Origin: Oscillospiraceae bacterium
Lineage (GTDB): Bacteria; Bacillota; Clostridia; Oscillospirales; Acutalibacteraceae
Assembly: GCA_015065725.1 (NCBI GenBank)
Contig: SVPV01000001.1
Coordinates: 55,434-119,433, forward strand
Direction: 5' to 3'
Length of the DNA stretch: 64,000 nt
Shown one piece after another: positions 38,842-48,314 of the stretch (within the stretch, counting starts at the first letter, position 1; each line of letters begins with the position of its first letter). The position numbers were made by a program, and so were the translations under genes. The notes under the pieces were generated by a model. That model did not search any database. It was given only the letters and a program-made list of their open reading frames with translations, and was not told where the DNA came from.

Positions 38842-39813
38842 TTACCACAATTCTTTGTTATCTTCAAGTGCTTTTTCGCATATTCTTTCAATATCTTCAA
38901 AGCAGCTTATTTCGCCGCACATACGGCGAAGCTCGGCGGCACTTTTAAGACCTTTCATATACCATGCAGTATGTTTGCGTGATTCAAGAATTGCATTATG
39001 TGGGTCTTTATAGTTGCACATAAGCTTAATTTGTCGCTTCATAACCTCAAAACGCTTATTGAGGGTTGGATATGAATATTCTTTACCCTCAAAATAAGCG
39101 TTGATTTCCTCAAATACAAAGGGGTTACCCATAGCAGCTCTGCCAACCATTAAAAAATCACAGTTTGTAATTTGCTTAATTTCCTTAGCTGATTTGCCGT
39201 CTACAATATCACCGTTTGCAATAACAGGAATTTTAAGCCGACTTTTAACCTCGGCTATTGTGTTATAGTCAACAGGTGGGGCGTACATTTGCTGTCGGGT
39301 TCTGCCGTGTACTGTAATTGCCGCCGCACCTGCTTTTTCACAAAGCATGGCTAATAGGGGGGCGTTTATGCTCTCTCTATCCCAACCCACACGCATTTTA
39401 ACCGTTACAGGCACATCTACTGCCTTTACTACCGCCTCAACAATGCGTGCGGCGTTGTCGACATCAAGCATTAAGGCACTGCCGCCACCGTTGCCCGCTA
39501 CTTTCGGTGCAGGGCAACCCATATTTATATCAATAAAATCAGGGCTATAGCTAAGAGCCGCTCTTGCTGCCTCTGCCATAACCTTGGGTTCACTGCCGAA
39601 AAGCTGCGATGCACAGGGCTTTACAGTACCCTTAGTTGTAAGCAATGCTGCGGATTTTTTATCTCCGAGGCTTACTCCTTTGGCACTTGTAAGCTCACCC
39701 ACCGTAAAGGCGGCACCCATTTCGGCACATATTTCCCGCATAGCCCTGTCGGCAACACCTGCCATTGGTGCTAATGCGGCATATCCGTCAAGTTCTATAT
39801 TACCAATTCTCAT
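38842..39813 (-). CDS. dusB: tRNA-dihydrouridine synthase (DusB-like)
   Basis: LAPMAGVADRAMREIC, INMGCPAPKVAGNGGGSALM, VTVHGRTRQQMY, GRAAMGNPF. Confidence 0.94.
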   Translation of the reverse strand: MRIGNIELDGYAALAPMAGVADRAMREICAEMGAAFTVGELTSAKGVSLGDKKSAALLTTKGTVKPCASQLFGSEPKVMAEAARAALSYSPDFIDINMGCPAPKVAGNGGGSALMLDVDNAARIVEAVVKAVDVPVTVKMRVGWDRESINAPLLAMLCEKAGAAAITVHGRTRQQMYAPPVDYNTIAEVKSRLKIPVIANGDIVDGKSAKEIKQITNCDFLMVGRAAMGNPFVFEEINAYFEGKEYSYPTLNKRFEVMKRQIKLMCNYKDPHNAILESRKHTAWYMKGLKSAAELRRMCGEISCFEDIERICEKALEDNKELW

Positions 39814-39822
39814 AACTTGATA

Positions 39823-39851
39823 ATTATATATTAAAAATTAATTTATGTCAA
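39823..39851 (-). promoter_or_regulatory. Consensus promoter of dusB-yebC
   Basis: Minus strand TTGACA, 17-nt spacer, TATAAT, ending 9 nt before the dusB ATG. Confidence 0.75.
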
Positions 39852-39871
39852 ATATAGTTTAGGCAACTTGC

Positions 39872-39900
39872 TTGACATAAACTTTATATACAGGTATAAT
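39872..39900 (+). promoter_or_regulatory. Consensus promoter of serpin gene
   Basis: TTGACA, 17-nt spacer, TATAAT. Confidence 0.8.
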
Positions 39901-39942
39901 TATTACAATATAATTTTTATATTAAGTTATAAGGAGAAGTCT

Positions 39943-41316
39943 ATGCAAAATAAATTTAAGTTTTCGGTACCCGCTACGGTTTTGTTGGTAGCAGTTGTTA
40001 CGGTGGCTATAATTTTAGGCATAATTTTTATACCCAATTATAATAAAGAGAAGGAAAATTTAAGTTTTGGAAATCTAACTGCCTATGCGGTAAGCGAGGC
40101 AAAATACCCTGAAACTGTCGATTATCCCGATATTAAAAGTCCCAACTTTTATGAGGAAGAAACAGCGTGGGAGAATAGAAGACTGGAACTTTTAAAGGAT
40201 TATAACAGTAAAACTATGAATACCGATGACTTTTTTAAAAATAGTCTTCCAGTTTTTCTGTCTGGCAGTAAGGGTGAAAACAAGGTGTATTCACCTCTTA
40301 ACATGTATTTTGCACTCGGTATGTTGGCTGAAATCACCGACGAAAACTCTAGAAATGAAATTTTAAAGGCACTTTCAGTTAATGATATAGAAGAACTACG
40401 AAAAACCTCAAACGCACTTTTTAAAGCCAATTACTATAATGATAAAAGGGTAAAGAGTATTCTTGCAAATTCACTATGGCTTAATGATAAAGTGAAGTTT
40501 AATAAAGAAACACTCGAAAAAATTTCTGATGTTTATTACGCTTCCTCTTATAGCGGTGAAATGGGCAGTAAAGAGTTTGACGGTGCTATTGCAACTTGGA
40601 TAAATGAGAACACAAAGAATTTATTAAAAAACCAAACAGGTGACATTAAAACCACAAAATACACTATAATCTCACTTGTAAGTACCATATATTTTAAGGC
40701 ATGTTGGACAGATAAATTCAATGAAATCGCAACAGAAGAGCAGACCTTTTATGCAGAGAATGACGAATATGAGTGCGATTTTATGAATATGTCTCGAGGG
40801 GGTACGGTTTATTACGGAAAAGATTTCAGCAGTGCAAGGCTCTCGCTTGACGGTAGCGGATATATGTATTTTATATTGCCTGATAAAAATTCGTCGGTTG
40901 ATGAAATATTGCGTGGCGATGACCTAGTAAGAGTTATTTCCTCGGGTGATAGCTGGCAAAACAAAACGCAGGCTACTGTGAATTACTCTGTTCCGAAATT
41001 TGACGTTTCTGCTAGTATGGATTTAGAAGACGGGCTTAAAGAGCTTGGAATAAAGGATGTATTCAGCAGATTAGAGTCTGATTTTTCACCCCTTACCAGT
41101 GAAAAAAATCTAGCGGTTTCATCGGCACAGCACAGTGCTAGAGTAATGATTGATGAAGACGGTTGTACGGGTGCAGCTTATACTATGTTTGCAGTAGAAG
41201 GTATGTCGGCACCGCCACCAACCATAATAGATTTCACGCTTGACCGCCCCTTTATTTTTGCGGTAACCTCAAGCACAGGCGATACACTGTTTGCAGGGGT
41301 TGTAAACAAACCGTAA
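39943..41316 (+). CDS. Membrane-anchored serpin family protease inhibitor
   Basis: N-terminal TM helix; serpin body VYSPLNMYFALGMLAEIT, NSLWLN, STIYFKACWTDKF, VNYSVPKFDVSASMDLEDGLKELGI; DRPFIFAV serpin signature; start at ATG 39943 after aaggagaag. Confidence 0.9.
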   Translation: MQNKFKFSVPATVLLVAVVTVAIILGIIFIPNYNKEKENLSFGNLTAYAVSEAKYPETVDYPDIKSPNFYEEETAWENRRLELLKDYNSKTMNTDDFFKNSLPVFLSGSKGENKVYSPLNMYFALGMLAEITDENSRNEILKALSVNDIEELRKTSNALFKANYYNDKRVKSILANSLWLNDKVKFNKETLEKISDVYYASSYSGEMGSKEFDGAIATWINENTKNLLKNQTGDIKTTKYTIISLVSTIYFKACWTDKFNEIATEEQTFYAENDEYECDFMNMSRGGTVYYGKDFSSARLSLDGSGYMYFILPDKNSSVDEILRGDDLVRVISSGDSWQNKTQATVNYSVPKFDVSASMDLEDGLKELGIKDVFSRLESDFSPLTSEKNLAVSSAQHSARVMIDEDGCTGAAYTMFAVEGMSAPPPTIIDFTLDRPFIFAVTSSTGDTLFAGVVNKP

Positions 41317-41361
41317 ATATTTTAGCAAAATAACACTAGGCTTTCTAAAAGGAATGTAAAA

Positions 41362-43761
41362 ATGGATTATTTAACCTTACGAAAAAAGATAATTGAAAAA
41401 GAATTCGGCAGAATGAACGACCGTCAGTTTGAGGCAGTTGTAACGGTAAACGGACCTTTGCTGGTTCTTGCGGGTGCAGGCTCGGGTAAGACAACCGTGC
41501 TTGTAAACCGAATTGCAAATATAGTAAAATACGGTAACGCATATTTTAGTAATGAAACAGGATTTTATACCGATGAGGATATACGTTTAGGTGAGGATTT
41601 CTTGGCGGGCAAACGTGAAGATTTGCCGACAAATGCCTTTTCGGTATCCCCGCCACGTCCTTGGGAAATTTTAGCAATAACCTTTACAAACAAGGCGGCA
41701 GGTGAGCTAAAAGAGCGTATTTCCGCGAAGCTAGGGGAGGCAGGTCTTGACGTCTGGGCAGGCACCTTTCACTCGGTTTGCGGAAAAATTCTTCGTCTCA
41801 ATGCCGAGCATATAGGCTTTACTTCTCATTTTACAATTTATGATACCGATGACCAACGCCGTCTTATGAAAGAGATAATGAAAAGTGCCAATGTTGATGA
41901 GAAAATTTTACCGCTTAAAAGTGTGCTTTCGGAAATTTCTCACGCAAAGGATGAACTTATATCTCCTATAGAGTATGAAATGTCGGCGGGAAGTGACCTT
42001 CGTAAAAAAACCGTAGCAGGACTTTATAAGCTTTATCAAAAAAGGCTAAAGGAAGCCGATGCTATGGACTTTGACGATATGATTGTAAATACAATCGAAC
42101 TGTTCGAACAAAACGAAGAGGTTTTAAGCCGTTATCAGCACCGTTTTAAATACATAATGGTGGACGAGTATCAAGATACCAACCATGCACAGTTCGTGCT
42201 TGTAAGTATGCTTGCAGGCAAAAACGGCAATCTTTGTGTTGTGGGTGATGACGACCAAAGTATTTACCGTTTCCGCGGTGCTACTATTGAAAATATACTT
42301 AATTTTGAAGAGCAATTTACAGGTGCTAAAACTATTAGACTTGAACAGAATTACCGTTCTACTTCAAATATTCTTGATGCCGCAAATGCGGTGATTGCAA
42401 ACAATTTGGGGCGTAAGGGAAAAAATCTTTGGACCGAGAGCGGTCAGGGTGATAAAATCACAGTTTATACCGCTTTGGATGAACGCGGTGAGGCAAGATA
42501 TATTGCCGATAGCATTTTAGAAAGTGTAAGAAACGGCAATAGCTTTTCAAATCACGCTGTGCTTTATAGAATGAATGCACAGTCAGCCTCGCTTGAAGGT
42601 GTTTTTGCACGTAGCGGTATTTCGTATAAGGTTATCGGTGGTTTCCGCTTTTTTGAGCGTAAGGAAATTCGTGATGCTTTGGCATATCTAAATCTTATAA
42701 ATAACCGTAACGACAATGTACGACTTCGCCGTATAATTAATGAGCCAAAAAGAGGAATTGGTGAAACCACCGTAAACAATGCTGCTGATATTGCGGCACA
42801 GTTAGGTATTCCGCTTTTTGAGGTCTTTTCGCGTGCTGATGAGTTTGCGGCAATTTCTCGTGCCTCGACTAAGCTTAAAGAATTTTCTAATATGATAAAC
42901 GATTTAAGGGATTTTTACGAGCAGACAAGCATATCCGAGCTTTATGAAGAAATGCTTTCGCGTACTGGCTATAAAACCGCCCTTATTGCCGCTGGCAAGG
43001 ATGAGCAGGACAGACTTGAAAACGTTGAGGAATTAGGTACCGTAATAAAGCAGTACGAACAGGAAAATGATGAGCCGTCGCTTTCCGCTTTTCTAGAAGA
43101 AATAGCCTTGGTAAGCGATACCGATTCGCTTGACGAGAGTGACGATAAGGTTGTGCTTATGACGGTGCATTCTGCAAAAGGACTTGAGTTTAAAAATGTA
43201 TATATCGTCGGAATGGAGGAGGGAATATTCCCAGGAAACCAATCTATTTACGGCGGGCAAAGTGAAATTGAGGAGGAACGCAGACTTGCCTACGTTGCAA
43301 TAACAAGGGCAAAGCGTAATCTTACAATAACAAACGCTTCTACACGTATGCTTTACGGGGCTACAAACCGTAATCTGCCCTCACGTTTTTTAAAGGAAAT
43401 TCCCGAAGAGCTTTGCGATATATCCTCTGCGTCGGTAAACTTCTATGGTGGCTTTGGCAGTCAACAAGGTTCTTATAAAGATTTTGGTAGAAGTGATAGC
43501 TATAATCAAAAAATCGCGAGTGATTATAGTTTTGGAACTCCCAAAAAATCAAAACCGTTTGGAACCGCCTCTGCGGCGGCACAAAAACCAAGCACATCAC
43601 AAAACTATGTGTCGGGACAAATGGTTGAGCATAAGACATTTGGCAGAGGTATGATAATGTCTGTTATACCTATGGGTGCCGACAGTATGCTCGAAATTGC
43701 TTTTGATACCGTAGGTACTAAAAAGCTTATGGCAGGCTATGCAAAACTTAAAATTATTTAA
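41362..43761 (+). CDS. UvrD/PcrA-type ATP-dependent DNA helicase
   Basis: LAGAGSGKTTVLVNRI, AITFTNKAAGELKERI, VDEYQDTNHAQ, GDDDQSIYRFRGA, TVHSAKGLEF, AITRAKRNL. Confidence 0.95.
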   Translation: MDYLTLRKKIIEKEFGRMNDRQFEAVVTVNGPLLVLAGAGSGKTTVLVNRIANIVKYGNAYFSNETGFYTDEDIRLGEDFLAGKREDLPTNAFSVSPPRPWEILAITFTNKAAGELKERISAKLGEAGLDVWAGTFHSVCGKILRLNAEHIGFTSHFTIYDTDDQRRLMKEIMKSANVDEKILPLKSVLSEISHAKDELISPIEYEMSAGSDLRKKTVAGLYKLYQKRLKEADAMDFDDMIVNTIELFEQNEEVLSRYQHRFKYIMVDEYQDTNHAQFVLVSMLAGKNGNLCVVGDDDQSIYRFRGATIENILNFEEQFTGAKTIRLEQNYRSTSNILDAANAVIANNLGRKGKNLWTESGQGDKITVYTALDERGEARYIADSILESVRNGNSFSNHAVLYRMNAQSASLEGVFARSGISYKVIGGFRFFERKEIRDALAYLNLINNRNDNVRLRRIINEPKRGIGETTVNNAADIAAQLGIPLFEVFSRADEFAAISRASTKLKEFSNMINDLRDFYEQTSISELYEEMLSRTGYKTALIAAGKDEQDRLENVEELGTVIKQYEQENDEPSLSAFLEEIALVSDTDSLDESDDKVVLMTVHSAKGLEFKNVYIVGMEEGIFPGNQSIYGGQSEIEEERRLAYVAITRAKRNLTITNASTRMLYGATNRNLPSRFLKEIPEELCDISSASVNFYGGFGSQQGSYKDFGRSDSYNQKIASDYSFGTPKKSKPFGTASAAAQKPSTSQNYVSGQMVEHKTFGRGMIMSVIPMGADSMLEIAFDTVGTKKLMAGYAKLKII

Positions 43762-43779
43762 AAATTTTGGAGGAAAATT

Positions 43780-44586
43780 ATGGCAATCACAGCTGACGTT
43801 ACAAAAAAAACCGCTAAAGCGGCACTAAAGGGTAATTGGGTTAAAGCCATAGCAATAGGTGCTGTCCTGATTTTTTCGGGATTTATTATTTATATAGCTC
43901 TTTCTTTTATAGGCACTGTTTTTCCGAGCGTTGTAACTGCCTTAATAACACTGTTAATTACAGCACTTGTATTTATACCTCTTTTAATGGGTGCATTAAG
44001 GTCTTATTGGCGTATAATGTGGGACTCATCCGATACTCTTGATTCGGTTTTTTATTACTTTGTTTCGCTTGAGCGTTATAGTAGAGTTGCAAAACTGGTA
44101 TTGGCATTGTTTTTAAAAGCGGTAGGGGTGGGAATTTTACTTTTTATTCCCGCTATTATAACCGACCTTTTTTCCAAAGCGGCATTATATGAGTTCTTCG
44201 GCATTTCGGCACCTGCGTGGGTGGGCAATCTTTGGATAGCTTCGGGATTTTTAAAGGCTGTGGCACTTGTAATTTTAGCGGCTGTAATGCTTAAATACTA
44301 TCTGTCTTTTTTCTTAGTTATTGCCGACGAACAAATGGATGTATATGAAGCAATCCATAAATCCACCTTACTGTCGCGTGCTACCGCAATCGACTTTTTA
44401 GGACTTATTTTAAGCTTTTTTGGTTGGATTTTGATATCTTTAATAGCAATTCCGCTTATATTTACTCTGCCGTATTTTTTGACTTCCTATATGGTACATT
44501 CAAGGTTTGCGGTGGCAAATTATAATAAGGTAGTAAACCAAATGTCTTCAGTAAATGAGCATCAGTTTTCGTCAGACGATATGTAA
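43780..44586 (+). CDS. Integral membrane protein, DUF975-like
   Basis: 268 aa with multiple hydrophobic segments; family assignment tentative. Confidence 0.65.
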   Translation: MAITADVTKKTAKAALKGNWVKAIAIGAVLIFSGFIIYIALSFIGTVFPSVVTALITLLITALVFIPLLMGALRSYWRIMWDSSDTLDSVFYYFVSLERYSRVAKLVLALFLKAVGVGILLFIPAIITDLFSKAALYEFFGISAPAWVGNLWIASGFLKAVALVILAAVMLKYYLSFFLVIADEQMDVYEAIHKSTLLSRATAIDFLGLILSFFGWILISLIAIPLIFTLPYFLTSYMVHSRFAVANYNKVVNQMSSVNEHQFSSDDM

Positions 44587-44609
44587 TTTAAAGATGTTTC
44601 GGGGTATGT

Positions 44610-45959
44610 ATGAAAAAGAATGATATTGTTGAGCTTTATATAGATGCTATGTCGTCAGAGGGTAGCGGTATCGGTAGATATGACGGTATGACCGTGTTTG
44701 TGCCGCTTACCGCAATCGGCGATAGTATTAAGGCACGAATAGTAAAGGTTAAAACGAGCTACGCTTACGGTATTATAGAAGAAATTTTAACACCGTCAAG
44801 TGATAGGATAATGCCAGACTGTAAGTCATTTAAGCAATGCGGTGGGTGTGTTTATAGGCATATTAGCTACGAAAGTGAATGTAAAATAAAACAAAATAAA
44901 GTTTATAATGCCGTAAAACGAATAGGCGGTGTTGATATGTTGCCGAGGCCCATTATTTCGGCAGAAAATACCGAAAGATACCGTAATAAAGCACAGTATC
45001 CCGTAGCGGATACGGGGGATTGCGGTTTTTATGCTACCCATTCGCATAGAATAATACCTACAAGCGATTGTCTTTTAGAGCCAAAAGAATTTAAAGCGGC
45101 TACAAATTTCTTAAAAAAATTCATAAATGATAATAAAATAAGAGTTTATGACGAAAAAACAGGTAAAGGAATCATACGCCATTTTTATATGCGGTGTGGC
45201 TCTCTGACAGGCGAATTAATGGCTGTGCTTGTAATAAATTCTGATAGCTTTAAGTTTGAAAAAGAACTAGTAAACGGCCTTTTAGAAGTGCTTGGCGAAA
45301 ATCTTAAAAGTGTATATCTTAATATTAATAAGGCCGATACAAATGTAATTTTGGGCAAGGAATGTAGGCTTCTTTACGGCAAGGAATATATAACCGATAT
45401 TCTGGCAGGCGTTAAGGTTAGAATTTCGCCGCTTTCCTTTTATCAGGTCAATAGAACAATGGCAGAAAAACTTTATAATAAGGCTATAGAATATGTAGAG
45501 CCTGACGGCAAAAACATATTAGACCTTTATTGCGGTGCGGGTACTATAGGTCTTTCTATGGCTAAAAGGGCAAAATCGGTAATCGGCGTAGAAATTGTGC
45601 CTGAGGCTATAAAGGACGCTAAGATTAATGCTAGTGAAAACGGCGTAGATAACGCGAGATTCATTTGTGCAGATGCAAAATCGGCGGCAAAAATGCTAGC
45701 ACAAGAGGGTATAAAGCCTGATGTGGTGATAGTAGACCCACCGAGAAAGGGTTGTGACAGTGAGGTTATAAGCACAATAGCAAACGACTTTAAACCCGAG
45801 AGTATAGTTTATGTTTCATGCGATGCTGCAACCTTTGCACGAGATTTAAAACTGTTTTGCGAGCTAGGCTATAAATTAGTTGAATATACGCCTGTGGACT
45901 TGTTCCCGAGGACAAGCCATGTTGAGTGTGTATCTTTGCTTTGCAAGGATACACAGTGA
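44610..45959 (+). CDS. 23S rRNA (uracil-5-)-methyltransferase, RlmD/RumA family
   Basis: TRAM-like start; CxxCGGC cluster motif (CKSFKQCGGCVYRH); ILDLYCGAGTIGLSMA; VDPPRKGC; YVSCDAATFARDL. Confidence 0.93.
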   Translation: MKKNDIVELYIDAMSSEGSGIGRYDGMTVFVPLTAIGDSIKARIVKVKTSYAYGIIEEILTPSSDRIMPDCKSFKQCGGCVYRHISYESECKIKQNKVYNAVKRIGGVDMLPRPIISAENTERYRNKAQYPVADTGDCGFYATHSHRIIPTSDCLLEPKEFKAATNFLKKFINDNKIRVYDEKTGKGIIRHFYMRCGSLTGELMAVLVINSDSFKFEKELVNGLLEVLGENLKSVYLNINKADTNVILGKECRLLYGKEYITDILAGVKVRISPLSFYQVNRTMAEKLYNKAIEYVEPDGKNILDLYCGAGTIGLSMAKRAKSVIGVEIVPEAIKDAKINASENGVDNARFICADAKSAAKMLAQEGIKPDVVIVDPPRKGCDSEVISTIANDFKPESIVYVSCDAATFARDLKLFCELGYKLVEYTPVDLFPRTSHVECVSLLCKDTQ

Positions 45960-46032
45960 TATAAATTCCTAACGGAATTTGCGAGATATAATGTATGCGA
46001 TGAAATATCGTATTTAGAGTGGAAAGGTTATA

Positions 46033-46066
46033 TGTCCTAATTGTTGGACAATGCATATGATATAAT
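46033..46066 (+). promoter_or_regulatory. Promoter region of the restriction-modification gene with dyad
   Basis: TGTCC-N8-GGACA dyad at 46033-46050 immediately upstream of TATAAT at 46061-46066. Confidence 0.4.
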
Positions 46067-46103
46067 TAAACAAAGGATACTTAAAAACACGAGGTAGAAT
46101 GAA

Positions 46104-48218
46104 ATGTTTAAGAAACTAAAGTTTATTGACTTGTTTGCTGGTATTGGCGGAATAAGATTAGGATTTGAACGTGCGGGTTGTGAATGTGTGTTTAGTTCGG
46201 AAATTGATAGACACGCTTGTGAAATGTACGAGGCAAATTATGGAGATAATCCTTATTGTGACATTACAAAACTTGATGCAAATGATATCCCAGACTTTGA
46301 TATATTATGTGCAGGTTTTCCGTGTCAATCCTTCTCTATTTGCGGAAGACAAAAAGGCTTTTATGATGAAATACGAGGTACGCTCTTCTTCGATATATGC
46401 AGATTGTTAGAAGCAAAGAAACCGTCGGCATTTATGTTGGAAAATGTTTTTAACCTAGAAAAACACGATAAAGGGAAAACTTTATCAGTTATGCTTGATG
46501 CCCTCAATTCTCTTGGTTATTCGGTGTCTTACAATGTTTTAAATGCTAGAGACTTTGGCGTTCCTCAAAACAGAGAGAGAATAATTATTGTAGGCAATAA
46601 AAAAGGTAGGTTTTTCGATTTTAAAAAACTACAAAAAAACAGGATATCTTCAATGCAAGGCTTTTTGGATAAAGATGGTGTTTTCGAAATATTGTCACCC
46701 GATTCCTATACAATACTTGATAATTCTTTAATAAAAACCCAAAATAAATCAGGGTTGAGATTTTGTGGCTACAGAAATAAAAAAATTAGAACTACAGGAG
46801 TTAGACCAGGAACCGAACATTTATCCAGAGTACATAAGCAACCCAACAGAATATATGATGCAGATGGAACACATCCCACATTGGCTTCACAAGAGTTTAG
46901 CGGTAGATATTTTATTAAAGTAGGTGATACTGTTCGTAAACTTACAATGAACGAATGTTATCGCTTTATGGGTTTCCCAAATAATTTTAAAAGGATAGGA
47001 ACAGACGCACAACTATATGCACGTATAGGAAATAGTGTTTGTGTTCCGATGATTGAGGCGGTTGCAAATCAAATTGTAAAACAATTATTTACAGAAGGAG
47101 TGTATGATATGAATTCAACAAATACTTTTCTCGAAAAAACTTATCAAGAAGCAATTACATTAAAGAGTTTGAGTTCTTTGAACCTATCAAACGAACAACT
47201 TTCTAGATTAGATGTAATAGCACAGAAAGAAGAAACTTTTAAAGGTGTTTTTACGGTTCTGTTTACAAGTTTAACCTATAAGGCATTACATCCTAACCAA
47301 GATGTAAGAAGACATCAAGCAAATATGTACGGTGGATATAGCGGAAGAAGCTTTGATACAAAATATATAACCCCTTTCTTAAAACAAAAGAGATTTCTTG
47401 GAGCAATGAAAGAATCTGGTTGGTTAACAAGAAGCCTTGAACAGAATATTCCCTACGGATTGGACTTTCCTGGAAAAATTCAGAGCAAACAAGTCAAGGA
47501 TGCTTTTTTAAAAACGCTTCACGATGTCGAAGAAAATGGTGTGGATGCAACCTCTCTTTTGAAAGGGTTAATCTATTACAGCAACAAATACAAGGGCGAT
47601 AAAAATGTAATTTTGATTAATCCGATTGAAAAGGAAACTAAAATTACAATAGAAGAAATAATTAGTGCTTTAAAACAACACTTTTATTTTAAATATAAAA
47701 GTCGAGGTGCTTCTATTCTTCCGGTAATTGCTCTTTATAGTATCTATGAGTGTATCACTGACGAGTTGAGGAGATTTGATGGTATGACTTTAGATGAAAA
47801 AGAATCTCACAATAGTTCTGACAGAAGTAGCGGCGAGACGGGCGATATTGTTGTCAGGGATGCTAACGGTGAAATTTACGAAGTAGTAGAAGTGAAGTTT
47901 GAAATTGCTGTAGATTCAATAATGATTGAGGATGCATATAAGAAGATTGCGAATAAACCAGTACAAAGATATTATATTTTAAGCACCAAAACACCTTGTG
48001 AAGATGAACTTGTGAAAATGAATGAAATTATTAGTCGCATAAGAGAAGAACATGGTTGTCAAGTAATTGTTAATGGTTTAATACCGACTATGAAATATTA
48101 TTTAAGATTACTTGATGATACTGACAAATTTGTTTCTAATTATATTAAAAATCTTTCTAATGATACTGAAATCAATTATGAGCATAAAATTGCATGGAAC
48201 ACCATTATGAATGCGTAA
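46104..48218 (+). CDS. C5-cytosine DNA methyltransferase fused to a PD-(D/E)xK-like type II restriction endonuclease
   Basis: N-terminal half has m5C motifs (DLFAGIGGIRLGFE, GFPCQSFS, MLENV, QNRERI, ARIGNSVCVP); C-terminal half (~370 aa) has GDIVVRDANGEIYEVVEVKFE. Confidence 0.85.
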   Translation: MFKKLKFIDLFAGIGGIRLGFERAGCECVFSSEIDRHACEMYEANYGDNPYCDITKLDANDIPDFDILCAGFPCQSFSICGRQKGFYDEIRGTLFFDICRLLEAKKPSAFMLENVFNLEKHDKGKTLSVMLDALNSLGYSVSYNVLNARDFGVPQNRERIIIVGNKKGRFFDFKKLQKNRISSMQGFLDKDGVFEILSPDSYTILDNSLIKTQNKSGLRFCGYRNKKIRTTGVRPGTEHLSRVHKQPNRIYDADGTHPTLASQEFSGRYFIKVGDTVRKLTMNECYRFMGFPNNFKRIGTDAQLYARIGNSVCVPMIEAVANQIVKQLFTEGVYDMNSTNTFLEKTYQEAITLKSLSSLNLSNEQLSRLDVIAQKEETFKGVFTVLFTSLTYKALHPNQDVRRHQANMYGGYSGRSFDTKYITPFLKQKRFLGAMKESGWLTRSLEQNIPYGLDFPGKIQSKQVKDAFLKTLHDVEENGVDATSLLKGLIYYSNKYKGDKNVILINPIEKETKITIEEIISALKQHFYFKYKSRGASILPVIALYSIYECITDELRRFDGMTLDEKESHNSSDRSSGETGDIVVRDANGEIYEVVEVKFEIAVDSIMIEDAYKKIANKPVQRYYILSTKTPCEDELVKMNEIISRIREEHGCQVIVNGLIPTMKYYLRLLDDTDKFVSNYIKNLSNDTEINYEHKIAWNTIMNA

Positions 48219-48314
48219 AAACAATCCAATTTAATAATATTAACCGTAGCGAGTCAAAATAGTGATAGCATCTATTATTTTTCGAGAACGAAAAACACTA
48301 AAGGACCTGATAAA

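Noticed and set aside
39868-39942. Extended N terminus of the serpin ORF (MLDINFIYRYNYYNIIFILSYKEKS)
   Set aside because: It overlaps the consensus promoter at 39872-39900; ATG 39943 has a good RBS and is followed by the TM segment.
45960-48314. Prophage or integrative element carrying the restriction-modification gene
   Set aside because: No integrase, transposase, att repeats or phage genes were seen on either side; it appears as a single-gene insertion.
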